From Megachile rotundata (taxonomy: Eukaryota; Arthropoda; Insecta; Hymenoptera; Megachilidae), in the NCBI RefSeq assembly GCF_050947335.1, contig NC_134988.1, forward strand, positions 7,068,001 through 7,132,000: 64,000 bases of DNA. The letters are read 5' to 3'. The notes beneath the pieces were generated by a model. That model was not told the DNA's origin and made no database searches. It saw nothing but the letters and a program-made list of their open reading frames with translations. This document shows, piece after piece, positions 12,601 to 23,094 of the stretch. Made by a program: the position numbers and the translations under genes. How positions within the stretch are numbered: position 1 is the first letter of the stretch; every line of letters begins with the position of its first letter.

Positions 12601-13853
12601 TTCCTGTCTTGGCGTGTAAGCTTTCAAAGTACACGCTTCGGAGGCTATAGAGCTTGCAAAAAGTGGATTTAACTAAATCGGTTGCTTCCATTGGCTCAGC
12701 TATTATTAGGCAAACACGTTAATTAGCCGCCATTGTGTCTGGTAGCGTGTTGCGCTGAATAAAGATGACCCTCTCGCAATTAGGGGATCAGGTGTGTCTC
12801 AAGATCTTCATTTTTGGCCCTCTTTTCAAACTCTATCTAAAACGAATGTACATAATATTACTTATAATTTCATGTTTGCGAAACTTACAAAAAATGAGGC
12901 TAACAGAATATTAAGATTATTACGGGATATAATATTACGAGAGGAATAGGCACAGTACAAGTTTTTGCCAATAGTTTAACAATTTTTCCTTCACATTTGT
13001 AGTTTCAAATTTTTTACCCGCAGCAACAATAAGATCCAAGGAATCATCACATTCGAGCGAGAATTTTTGATTTGTTAGTCACATCTGGTTTTGAACCCTT
13101 AACCCTAGCAGTAGTTTTGTTTGCAGTTTTCCGTACGTGTCGAGGTATTGCTTGGTTTTACTACTTGCTTAGGTCACTTTGGGGAAACAGACCCACTTCA
13201 TACGTCATTTATATTTCCATCTCCACTCGAATTTTAGCTAAACCTATAGAAAATTAGAAACTTTCCTCAGCAATGTCACAAAAATTGTACGCCCACTCCG
13301 AGCTTTTGTAAAACGTAGATCTTCGAAGAGACCACGTCATCAAGTACGTAGCGAAATAAACTCTAGTCATTCGAAGTGAAATTCATTTCTTAGATACATA
13401 GATATGTTCACTTATTGTTCTTTAATGATAGATTATTTTTTAATAATTTATCATTTCGACATGTTAGATAAAGCTCTGGGTCGATTTTTGAGCGCAAGCG
13501 CGCCGTTGGACTTTTTCCCGCCAAATCCTTACTTGGCCGAATCCATTGGGCCAACGTACGTGAGGCCGAAAGAATTCCCGCCGAAAATGTTAGGACCTGG
13601 CCGACTTTACGTACCGTTTCCTAAGAAACCTGGTGGAAATCATTCTGGTTGTTTCGAGAAGTTCCCTCTTTATAGCAGTGATCCTTATGACAAGGGCATC
13701 AAAGAAGCGAAAGTGGAAGGTGTAATTGTCGCAGGTGGACCAGCTCTGCGAACCAAATACACCAACAGCATTATATCCCAGGTTACCAGAATAGCCTGTA
13801 ATGCCACGAATTACCAAAACTATCGAGAACAAGTTTACGTTTTGGATAAATGA
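9557..13853 (+). CDS. CFAP96: Cilia- and flagella-associated protein 96 (C4orf47-like), four exons
   Basis: The exons are 9557-9626, 10428-10618, 10753-11023 and 13468-13853. They join in phases 1, 0 and 1 and total 918 nt, giving 305 residues plus stop; the vertebrate protein is about 309. The product aligns by eye along its whole length with vertebrate CFAP96. The N-terminal 'DLDRLG' corresponds to 'MERIG', then come 'FVRIFDGE', 'KLGSHMLP', 'GCFEKIPHF', 'NPYLAE' and 'KKPGG...GCFEKFPLY...DPYD'. The C-terminus ends near 'NYQNYR'. The family is microtubule/cilium-associated and its biochemical activity is not known. In insects, expression in testis and ciliated sensory cells is expected by inference. 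There is no signal peptide or membrane segment. Introns 1 and 3 are filled by minisatellites. Untranslated exons could not be placed. Confidence 0.92.
9796..10378. repeat. 44-bp palindrome-bearing minisatellite in CFAP96 intron 1 (about 13 copies)
   Basis: Units of about 44 bp carry the near-palindrome 'TGACACACCTGATGCGTCAT' followed by 'tatttcaatgggaagtgct'. This is the reverse complement of the arrays at 19608-20040 and 23095-24330, so the family occurs at three places in the window with this copy inverted. Copies here are diverged. The array ends about 50 bp before exon 2. Confidence 0.88.
10428..10618 (+). CDS. CFAP96: CFAP96 exon 2
   Basis: Encodes residues 24-87, including 'FHDPNPAPFDKYQGVPF', 'GRQILAGPP' and the conserved 'FVRIFDGEALYEP'. 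The acceptor is TTTAAAG|GATAC after a T-rich tract and the donor is GAAAGG|GTAATC, leaving phase 0. An in-frame stop lies just upstream of the acceptor, which fixes the left boundary. Confidence 0.88.
10753..11023 (+). CDS. CFAP96: CFAP96 exon 3
   Basis: Encodes residues 88-177: 'KLGSHMLPPSPAKK', 'GDWYGCFEKIPHFSP', a basic Pro-rich stretch and 'RFPEYSYNPYDPPK'. The acceptor is TTTCGCAG|TTGG. The donor AGAG|GTATAG leaves one G. The 'GCFEK' word recurs in exon 4, so the protein contains a loose internal repeat. Confidence 0.9.
11100..12150. repeat. About 37-bp TTAGG-containing minisatellite in CFAP96 intron 3
   Basis: Units such as 'gaaggttaggttaagatt' plus 'attgaagattaagattact' repeat about 28 times with small variants. 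Larger blocks are duplicated (for example the stretch near 11530-11640 and that near 11645-11740). The + strand repeatedly shows GGTTAGG, the insect telomere pentamer phase. The rest of the intron (12150-13467) is AT-rich unique sequence. Confidence 0.9.
13468..13853 (+). CDS. CFAP96: CFAP96 exon 4 (terminal exon)
   Basis: Encodes residues 178-305 and the TGA stop. The acceptor ATGTTAG|ATAAAG supplies 'AT', completing Asp with the G from exon 3. Conserved blocks are 'PLDFFPPNPYLAE', 'KKPGGNHSGCFEKFPLY', 'SSDPYD' and a C-terminal 'ATNYQNYREQ'. The open frame extends upstream to 13404, but that part is intronic by this model. Confidence 0.92.
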
Positions 13854-13929
13854 GATTTATATCATTTTAATGTTTACTTGAATATTTTTATGAAATCAGT
13901 TTTATTTTATTTGTGTGAATAATATTTTG

Positions 13930-13935
13930 AATAAA
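13930..13935 (+). terminator. Polyadenylation signal AATAAA of CFAP96
   Basis: A canonical AATAAA lies 77 nt after the CFAP96 stop codon, followed by T/GT-rich sequence. It is the first such hexamer downstream of the stop. Confidence 0.65.
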
Positions 13936-14149
13936 TGTTATAAATGTTATGTAGTGTTTCAAAGTTGTTTTGGATGAGGAAGGAATTTTTCAATGTACTG
14001 TCGCCTAGGGAATTTAGTTAAGTTATAAAATGGAGGGTAAAGGGAGAAACAAATGTGGATGTTTAAAAAGAAAGCATTGTGACATGGATGAAAGCGTTTA
14101 TATGGTATTATGAAATGGTAGAATAGGAGGAGAGTTAAATGGCAAAATG

Positions 14150-14672
14150 ACTAAGTAGTAGAAAAGAAGAATAGTAGAATAGCAAAATACTAAAATAATA
14201 CAATAGTAAAGTATTAAAATATTAAATTAGTATAACTGTAAAACAGTGAATTTGTAAAATAGGAAAATAGGAATGTGGTAAAATAATGAAATAGTTAAGT
14301 AGTAAAATAAAGAAATAGCTAAGTAGTAAAATAAAGAAATAATGAAACAGTAAATTAGGAAAATAGAAAATTAGTAATATGTTAAAATAGTGGAATAGTG
14401 AAATAGTGGAATAGTGGAATAGTGGAATAGTGGAATAGTGGAATAGTGGAATAGTGGAGTAGTGAAATAGTGAAATACTGAAATAGTGAAATAATGAAAT
14501 ACTGAAATACTGAAATACTGAAATACTGAAATAGTGAAATACTGAAATACTGAAATACTGAAATACTGAAATACTGAAATACTGAAATACTGAAATACTG
14601 AAATACTGAAATACTGAAATACTGAAATACTGAAATACTGAAATACTGAAATACTGAAATACTGAAACAGTA
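14150..14672. repeat. 8-bp microsatellite/minisatellite (TGAAATAC and GTGGAATA)
   Basis: A degenerate run of 'agtaaaatag' words leads into perfect 8-bp repeats: GTGGAATA at about 14390-14460, then TGAAATAC at about 14510-14665. An 8-bp unit reads through all frames without stops, so long minus-strand frames arise (repeating QYFSISVF); these are not genes. Confidence 0.93.
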
Positions 14673-15239
14673 AAACAGTAATTGAAACATAATACAACAA
14701 TAACAAAATAATAAGAAATTAAGACAATAATAAAGATTTCCAATGAAACCAGCATCAAACAATGCAACCATGTTATTAATTTTATCAAAACCAGATTTCA
14801 CATTCATTCATTAAAAACAAGTTGAATACAATAACACCGTAATGAGAAGAATGTTCAATTTTTACGTTTACAGAACAAACCTATAATAATGTTACTGAGT
14901 TACAATAAACCGTGAAATCCTGTTTCATTCGTCCGGAACAATGCACCTGTGTTGAAATATTATCGCACGGACCTCCTTCGGCCGTGGTCGTGCACCCGAA
15001 ACTGTTTTCACAATTTACGAGAATGGAATTTTCTGCTGAACAGGCCCGCGGGATTTCTCAATCGGGAGATTCGTTAAAGAGGATATCGTATGTCACCCTG
15101 ATCCTTCCGGCCTTATTCGCAAACAAAGCAAACTTCAGTGATTAATGCTTTCCCATGCGGCCAAATTTTGACAAAATTCATATTGTCGTTGAAATTCGCT
15201 TTTAAACTTTGATCGAGCAATCTGTAAAGTGATTTCCCT
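14673..15239. other. Unique intergenic sequence
   Basis: Contains a GC-richer patch at 14910-15140 with a 77-codon frame that has no recognisable homology. No gene is supported. Confidence 0.35.
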
Positions 15240-16420
15240 ATCTCTAGTAACTCTTGAACGAAATAAAATACAACAATATGACTCTAGTTCTGATGAAAGT
15301 AAAAATACGAATTGAAAAAGACTAATATGAGTTGATTTCTAGTAACGTTAAAATCCTTGCATAACCCTAGTAACTTTTTGTACAAGATTAAATACGTAGG
15401 GACTAATAGAAGATAGTGCTACTATCGTAATGTATAGAGAATAGTATTATAGTAACTTATAAATGTTTTAAGTCATGTTTGTAATTTGTGAACAAAGGTA
15501 AATATGTAACGTGTTTATAATAACTGGTGACCTAACCTACAGTCAGTTGCATAGCCCTAGTAACTTTTGAGCAAGGTTAAATATGTACGTAGAGAATGGT
15601 ACAATAGCACTAGTATTGTAGTTTACAAAAACTAATCTATGTATGTTTTAAATAACCCTTGTCACTTCAGATAAAAGGTAAATATGTAGCATATTGATTA
15701 TATAATAGCTGATAACCTAACCTAGAAATTCAATGCATAGTCCTAATAACTTTTCTGCAAGGTTAAATACGTAGAGATTAATATTGTAGTTTACAGAAAC
15801 TAATGTTATACTTATAATTTTTTAACAAAGTTAAGTAACATATTTATAACAGCTGGTGACCTAACCTACGGTCATTTGCATAGCCCTAGTAACTTTTGAG
15901 CAAGCCTAAATACGCGGGGACTAATATATGCTATTAAGCACTAGTATTCTAGTTTATAAAAACTAGTATTATAATAACCTATGAATATTTTAAATAACCC
16001 TTGTCACTGCAGATCAAAGATAAATATGTAGCATACTTATAATAGCTGGTAACCTAACCTACAAATTTAATGCATAATCCTAATCATTTTTCAGCGAGGT
16101 TAAATATATAAAGATTAGTATAATAACAGTAGTATTGTAGTTTATAGAGATGACTATTATAGTTGTAATTTTTTAACGAAGGTAAGTGACATATTTACAA
16201 CAGCTGGTAACCTAACCTAGAAATTCAATGCATAGTCCTAATAACTTTTCTGCAAGGTTAATTATGTAGAGATTAGTTTAATAACAGTAGTATTGTAATT
16301 TATAGAGATTACTATTATAGTTGTAGTTTTGTAACGAAGGTAAGTGACATATTTATAACAGCTGGTGGCCTAACCTAGAAATTATTTGCGTAATGCTAGT
16401 AACTTTTGAATATTATTAAA
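15240..16420. repeat. About 165-bp diverged tandem repeat with CCTAACCTA cores
   Basis: The block 'agctggtgacctaaccta' followed by 'gcatagccctagtaactttt' returns near 15530, 15715, 15860, 16045, 16210 and 16365. Copies differ by substitutions and small indels, so the array is old. Non-coding. Confidence 0.8.
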
Positions 16421-17415
16421 TGCGCTAAAGAAAAGTATAATAGCACTAGTATTATATTTATAAAAAATAGTATCATGACAACCTATGGATATTTTACATG
16501 CCGTTTGTAATTTTTTAACAAAACTGAATATATGCCAGTAGTCAAATGATCAATCCTTAACGAAATAGTTAAATGATTGCAATTTCTTTTATACAACGCA
16601 AAATTATAACAAAATACGTTTATCTGAAGGGGTAAAATTCCTATTTGCAGATAAAATAATCAGAATATTCCTTTGTGAAAGAAATAGTTTTAAATTAATT
16701 GAAATCTGGCATCAAGGCATATCTCAGTCGCTAATTATGTCCCAAATATTAATTATAAGTTAATTTAATTATTTCCATTAGTTAATTAAAAAGAATCAAG
16801 ACGACAGTGTTTTATGAAATGAAAATATTCTATTAATAATAAGTTCGTTTAATTAATTACAGTGTATTTTCTCTCCTGAATTAATTTTCTCATATGAAAC
16901 CTTTCAACTTGCTTGTTTTAAAGGCTTCTACTGTTGCAAGAACCATTTCTTGTTTGTAATCTTCTTTTTCTTTCTCTTCCAGCGTTCTAAATAATACATA
17001 TAACTTTACATTCTAAAAGTAACACATTTCACTATTATATTTCAATTAATTTAAACGTTTAAAACTAATAAGAAATATTATTAATGTTAAACTTTCCGTT
17101 CAATTAATTAATTACCCGAACTAGTTCAACCAAGACATTTATCTTCATCCGTTCTGTAAATTCTCTTTGGACGCAGAGGGGAAAGTAATTTGGTTTATAA
17201 ATTACTAAGAGTTGATAAATGCAAGCAGTTGATGGAGAAATGGTTGACAATAAGCATAGAATTTTTCTGTGACGACTTTTCATTCCAAAAGTCCTTCTCA
17301 AACTCTAAAGACGCGCCTTTCAGTGTTCCCGTACATACATACATACTATATATTAATGTTTCCTTTTTGTAAATCATATACTGTCTAATATTTTATTTCA
17401 TTCTAATATAATATA
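16421..17415. other. AT-rich intergenic sequence
   Basis: Low-GC sequence with many 'taattaatt' words. Short open frames at 17100-17400 have no supportable product. Nothing else is recognised. Confidence 0.35.
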
Positions 17416-18595
17416 CAGGGTGTCTCACAACTAGTGTAAGTCCCTAAAATGGAAGGTAGCTGACGTGATTCTGAATAAGATTTCCCTTTGCAGAAATGGG
17501 GTTTAAAGCGTAGTTTTTGAATTATTAAGGAAAAACGCGAACCAATCAGAACGCAAGGATTACGCATGCGCAGATGCGAGAACGGCAGTTTCAGATAACG
17601 CATAGTAATCCAGCATGTGGATATCCAACGTGTTGTAATCCAGCGCGTGGTAATTCTACGTGTAGTAATGCAACGCGAAGTAATCCTACGCGTAGTAATC
17701 CAACGCGTAGTAATCTAACGCGTAATAATCCAACACCTAGTAATTCAGCGTGTGGATATCCAACGCGTAGTGATCCATGGCGTAGTGATCCAACACGTAG
17801 GTATCTAACGTGTAGTAATCCAGCGTGTAGTTAACCAAGGCGTAGTAATCCAGCGCGTGGATATTCAACGCGTAGTAATCCAACGCGTAGTAATCTAACG
17901 CGTAATAATCCAACACCTAGTAATCCAACGGGTAGTGATCCAACGCGTAGTGATCCAAGGCGTAGTAATCCAACACGTAGATATCTAACGCGTAGTAATC
18001 CAGCGGGTAGTTAACCAAGGCGTAGTAATCCAGCGCGTGGATATTCAACGCGTAGTAATCCAACGCGTAGTAATCTAACGCGTAATAATCCAACACCTAG
18101 TAATCCAACGCGTAGTGATCCAACGCGTAGTGATCCAAGGCGTAGTAATCCAACACGTAGATATCTAACGCGTAGTAATCCAGCGGGTAGTTAACCAAGG
18201 CATAGTAATCCAGCGCGTGGATATTCAACGCGTAGTGATCCAACGCGTTGGTATCTAACGCGTAGTAATCCAGCGCGTAGTTAACCAACGCGTAGTAATC
18301 CAGTGCGTAATAATCCAGTGAGTAATAATCCAACGCGTAATAATCCAACGCGTAATAATCCAACGTGTAATAATCCATCGCGTGGTAATCTAACGCGTAG
18401 CAATCAGCCGCTAGTACTGAAGCTGTCTCTGTCACGTCTACGCATGCGTAACCCTCGCCCTCTGATTGGTCCATGTTTTTCCTTAATAATTCAAAAACGA
18501 AGCTTCAAACCCCCTTTTTGCTAAGGAAAATTTTATTCCGAATTACGTCAGCTACCCCCTATTTCAGGGACTTACACTATTTGTGAGACACCCTG
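17416..18595. mobile_element. Inverted-repeat element with internal 12-bp minisatellite
   Basis: The left end 'CAGGGTGTCTCACAACTAGT' and the right end read in reverse, 'CAGGGTGTCTCACAAATAGT', begin arms of about 160 bp that match through 'gaattattaaggaaaaac' and on to 'gcatgcg'. Between the arms lies the 12-bp array at 17600-18415. No transposase is present, so it is non-autonomous. The flanks are 'atata' on both sides, one base out of register on the right, so the target duplication is uncertain in this AT-rich context. Confidence 0.82.
17600..18415. repeat. 12-bp minisatellite (TAATCCAACGCG) inside the inverted-repeat element
   Basis: The 12-bp unit 'taatccaacgcg' is repeated about 68 times with variants. 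A longer block is itself duplicated: the stretch near 17845-18010 recurs near 18025-18190 almost unchanged, showing a higher-order period of 180 bp (15 units). Open frames on both strands read the repeat and are not genes. Confidence 0.93.
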
Positions 18596-19607
18596 CATAT
18601 ACATAACATTTATGCATTCTAATTGCACTGTGTATGGTTCCAATATATGATTCTAATATAATATAACGCTCTAATATAATACAATATATACATGCGTTTA
18701 TATACACATACATAATATGTATGCGTTCTAATTGCACCGTGTATAGCGCATTACGGAAATATCGAACACCCCGTATATATCGGATGTGAATCCTTGTACG
18801 AATACGTGGAAGGGGTTGGCTGTCTCTGATGCTGGTCCAAAGCTGCACAGAAGAGGGGTGTGTATCGGAGGGGTTGGCGGTAGAAGGTATCGCAATGCTT
18901 GGAATGTTTAATACCGGCGCAACGATACGGCACGGAGGAATGGCCGGCTTCAGCCACGGAATAAATCTCGCGGAATCATACCTACCTGCCGCCATTTCTT
19001 GTCTGCCAGTAAACGCCTACTTGAAAATTTTTCAACGCGCTACCGGAGCGAAAATGCTTATTGCGCTCCGATCCCGAGATCCACCGCTTTTTTGTTGGCT
19101 TTCTTTCTTTCTTCAAGGGCGAACATGCATTTTCTTCCCGTGACTGTTCGCCCGATAAATCGTATCCGCGAGAACAATTTCAAACGTCGAGTGCGCAGAA
19201 TTTCTCACGGCTGATTTTTCTTCTAATTTTCAGCGGTTATTTAAATTGTACGTTGTTGCGCGCCTCGCGTGGGACGAACAAATGAAATGTTTGCCTAAGC
19301 TCTTTGTTTTGCATAATTCACCGTGGAGCTACGAACATAAGCTACTGTAGAGTTAAATAGCCGATTAGAGGAACATGGTCAAACTCTAGAGTGCTACTGC
19401 ATGATTCAGTGGACTGCTAGAGATCCGGGGAGTAGATTAACCTAACGTATGGTCGGTCACTGTTTTATGGACTTATAAGTTGTCAAGGATGTTGAAATAG
19501 CATCTGCCAAATTTCACTGAGACATGCAAAAAAATTACATGTTTTATACTTATATTATTTTAAACTGGAGAGAATTTTGAAATTAATTTTTGAAATTTAT
19601 TTAATTA
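18596..19607. other. Unique intergenic sequence with a GC-richer patch
   Basis: 18600-18745 holds a two-copy direct repeat around 'gcattctaattgcac' and 'gcgttctaattgcac'. 18780-19280 is GC-richer and unique. Several overlapping short frames exist on both strands without recognisable domains. Confidence 0.4.
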
Positions 19608-20040
19608 ATGTATGCCATACACTTCTTATTGAAATATCTTAATAACGCACCATGTGTGTCATGCACTTCCTATTGAAATATCTTAATGACGCACCATGTG
19701 TGTCATGCACTTCTCATTGTAATAAATTAATGACATATTCAATATATTATGCATTTACCATTTAAATAAATTTATGACACAGCTGGTGCGTCATGTACTT
19801 GCTGTTGAAATACTTAATGACGCACTTGGTATGTCATGCACTTCCTATAGAAATAACTTAATGACGCACTATGTGTGTCATCCACTTCCGACTAGAATAA
19901 ATCAATAACATATTCGGTATATTATACATATGCCATTTAAATAATTTTACGACACATCAGGTGCGTCATACATTTTCTATTGAAATAAGTCAACGACGCA
20001 CCAGGTGCGTCACGCACTTGCCGTTGAAATGAATATTAAA
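19608..20040. repeat. 44-bp palindrome-bearing minisatellite, second locus (about 10 copies)
   Basis: Units such as 'gacgcaccatgtgtgtcatg' followed by 'cacttcctattgaaatatcttaat' belong to the same family as the arrays in CFAP96 intron 1 (inverted) and at 23095-24330 (same orientation). Copies are more diverged than those at 23 kb. Confidence 0.9.
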
Positions 20041-20690
20041 ATATTGCACACTATTATGTTATTATTTAAATATATTTATGCAAAATAACGAAATCAGTGA
20101 TGCAAACAAAGGAAAGCCGATGTTCAAAGATTAATTTGCGAATAACCGAAACGATGGAAATGTTTGGCCTGGGTAAATTTATTTAGATATGATTTAAGAA
20201 TCGCAAACAAGCGAATCCTTTCAAAACGTATCGTTCCGACGCGTCTGAACTTACTAATGAAATTCTAACGAACGTTCCATGGTGTCCAGTCGACTAGTGA
20301 CGGTCGTAATTAAACGTTCCGGGCAAATATCGCGTGCCAGAACGACAGACTCGTAGCGTCGCTTAAAGGTTGGCCAGCCTGCGCAAAGGTCACCGGTGTT
20401 TGACTGTCGACAAGGTCCGGGTAATTAACGGCTTGTTTTGCTTGTCCAAGGGAAAAACGGTCGTTCATGCTGAACGACAAATGACGAAATCCCAGGGATA
20501 CTCACAAAAACATTGATGAGAAGAGAAGTACAGGAAGCTGCTAGCAACAGGAAGTGGAAATAAATTTATGCTGATCCCCTACCGACACGTAGACTCCCTT
20601 GCACTATAGGGCTTTTTTGGATAAAGACACGTGTGTACACTTTTTTTAGTCGTGAATCTATAAATTTACAAGTTCGCGGGATTTTCTATG
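20041..20690. other. Unique intergenic island
   Basis: Unique, GC-richer sequence around 20230-20480 between two arrays. No open frame of note and no recognised RNA. Confidence 0.35.
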
Positions 20691-20699
20691 CATTTATTA

Positions 20700-20940
20700 A
20701 TATTAAATTGTTCATTATAAATTATACATTATAAACTACAAATTATAAATTATACATTATAAATTACAAATTACAAATTACAAATTATAAATTATTAATT
20801 ATAAATTATAAATTACAAATTATAAATTACATATTATAAATTATATATTCATATTCTAAATTGCAAGCTATAAATTACAAATTATAAATAAAAAATTGTG
20901 AATTATAAGTTATTACTAATAAATTATAAAATTTTGTAAA
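20700..20940. repeat. AAATTATAAATTAC low-complexity array
   Basis: A run of 7-bp words 'aattata' and 'aattaca' in simple alternation. It has no coding content and is likely slippage-derived. Confidence 0.85.
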
Positions 20941-20989
20941 TTTTCAAAATACTCAGATTACAAATCACTCTGACAATTTCAAAAGGTCC

Positions 20990-22110
20990 AATTTGTATGT
21001 TGCCCATATTTCTTAAATTTGCAAATTTGCAAGTCTCTAATTTCGTAGATTTATAAATAATTACCCCGCCCCATTCTCAAATCTCCAGATCCATGCAAAT
21101 TTCTAGACTCACAGATCCCTAAATTTCCATACTTGCAGATTCTAAAAGATTGAATTCTACAAATCCCAAGGATTCCAAACACATATGTCTACAAATACCT
21201 GTGTTCCCTTTTCGGTCCTGCAAATTCCAATGATCCTAAATTATTATATTCTCAAATACCCACATTCTGAAATTTTTAGATCGCTAAATTTATTTATCTT
21301 GAAATTTCTAAATTACCAAATCTCTACATTCCCAATACTAATATATTTATGTGCCTTTATCAACAAATCCCAAATAACTTATATTCAATAATCTCCAAAG
21401 TTCAAATTTTCCATAATCACAAATCTCTCAAATCCCCAAATTATTAAAACCACAAATCTCTAAATTCCCATATCAATATGTCCTCAAATCCCAATTCCTG
21501 TATTAACAATTCCCAAAATTCTTGTATTAAAAAATCCCTACATTTCTATATCCCCAATTTCCTGTAACCTCAAATCCCTAGATCCCCAAATTACTACATC
21601 CCCAAATCTCTAAATTACCATATCAGTACATCTACGAATCCCAATTCTTGTAGTAACAAATTCCAAAATTCTTGTATTCAAAAATTCCCAAATTTCTCTA
21701 TCCTCAATTTCCTATAACCTCAAATCCCTAGATCCCCAAATTCCTAGATCTCCAAATCTCTAAATTACCATATCAGTACGTCTACGAATCCCAATTCATG
21801 TAATAACAAATTCCAAAATTCTTGTATTCAAAAATCCCCAAATTTCTCTATCTCCAATTTCCTATAACCGAAAATCCCTAGATCTCCAAATCCTTAAATT
21901 CCCGTATCAGTATATTCTCAAACCCCAATTCCTGTATCATCAAATCCCAAAATCCTTATATTCAAAAATCCCCAAATTTCTATGTCCCAATTTCCCATAA
22001 CCTCAAATTCCTAAATCCCCAAATTTTTAGACCCACAAATCTCTAAATTCCCATATCAGTATGTCCTGAAATCCCAATTGTCCCAAATACTCCGACAAAT
22101 TCCCAGGTCC
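20990..22110. repeat. CAAATCCC/TAAATTCC degenerate minisatellite with about 165-bp higher-order blocks
   Basis: Short 7-9-bp words (caaatccc, taaattcc, caaatctc) fill the region. Larger blocks such as 'taaattaccatatcagtac' followed by 'caattcttgtagtaacaaa' recur near 21610 and 21760, so there is a higher-order period. It is the same word family as 36420-37230 and 51480-52650, but less C-rich. Confidence 0.8.
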
Positions 22111-23094
22111 TTAACTCTTCTTTTACCGCAATTTCTGATGCTATATATCTCGATAGTTCTCAGAAATCATGGCGATTTCCACTGAAGCAATTTTTACGAC
22201 GCGCAGGTTCGCGTTAGCTCAGGGAGATTGATATTCCCAACATTCGTCGAAACGACTGGCTTTACGGCAGCTTTTCGCGATGAAAGCTCGCTTGGATGCA
22301 GCCTTAGAGTAACCTGACCTCTTGTTTCGTTTCAAATTCTGAGTTTCCTATCCTCTTCTTAGATTTCCTATCTTCTTCTACGATTTACCTCGCTTTACAC
22401 CTTCTTCGTACTTCTATCACTACAGTGTCACTTTCTCTGAGAGAGATTATTCCAGTTATATTCGTTTCTTTATGTGAAAGATTTCAAACTATTAAATCCT
22501 GAAGTGCCTAAATTCCCAAATCCTTAAATCCCTAAATTTCAAATTTTTTACATTTGCAAAAATTTCACGAGTCTTCAAATTGACAAATAACCAAATTTCT
22601 AAAATATTTCTAATCATTTCTCGTGGACCGTGAAATTTTCTCCCGAGTGTATCTTACGTGACAGCATTAACTGCTGATATTCCATTTATCATAAACAGCT
22701 CGCACAATTCGCGATGTCACGTGGTACTCTAATTTATCTTCGTGCATGAGGTTTTATGTAAATTCTTTTAAGTGCTCGAAAATTTCTTGGGAACCATTTA
22801 TGAATCTCTGACCACGACTTATCGTTAGATCAGAGCAAATGGTCTTACAGCTTCACGTGAAATACAGGAACACCATAGTTCCCGAAGAAGGTCCGAATGT
22901 TGGTGACATGAACTGGAATCAAGGGACAAAGTTCAGGTAATTTATGACGTCTAGCCACTATTGTGAACCTTGATACCGCATAAATTAGAAAATTAAAGTA
23001 TTAGTTATAAAAACTAATGAATGCAACGCAATATAGCAGTGTGAATGATGAGAGCTTAGCTCTTAACTCAAAGTCTTGCATTTAAAAAACTTGC
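22111..23094. other. Unique intergenic sequence
   Basis: Unique sequence with a GC-richer part at 22150-22330. A short patch of CAAATCCC-type words returns at 22490-22600. No gene recognised. Confidence 0.35.

Noticed and set aside
14222..14807. Long hydrophobic minus-strand frames that look like membrane proteins
   Set aside because: Produced by the 8-bp TGAAATAC array; all three frames give the same peptide repeat.
17574..18474. Asn/Pro/Thr-repeat and Tyr/Asp/Ala-repeat frames
   Set aside because: They come from the 12-bp minisatellite inside the inverted-repeat element.
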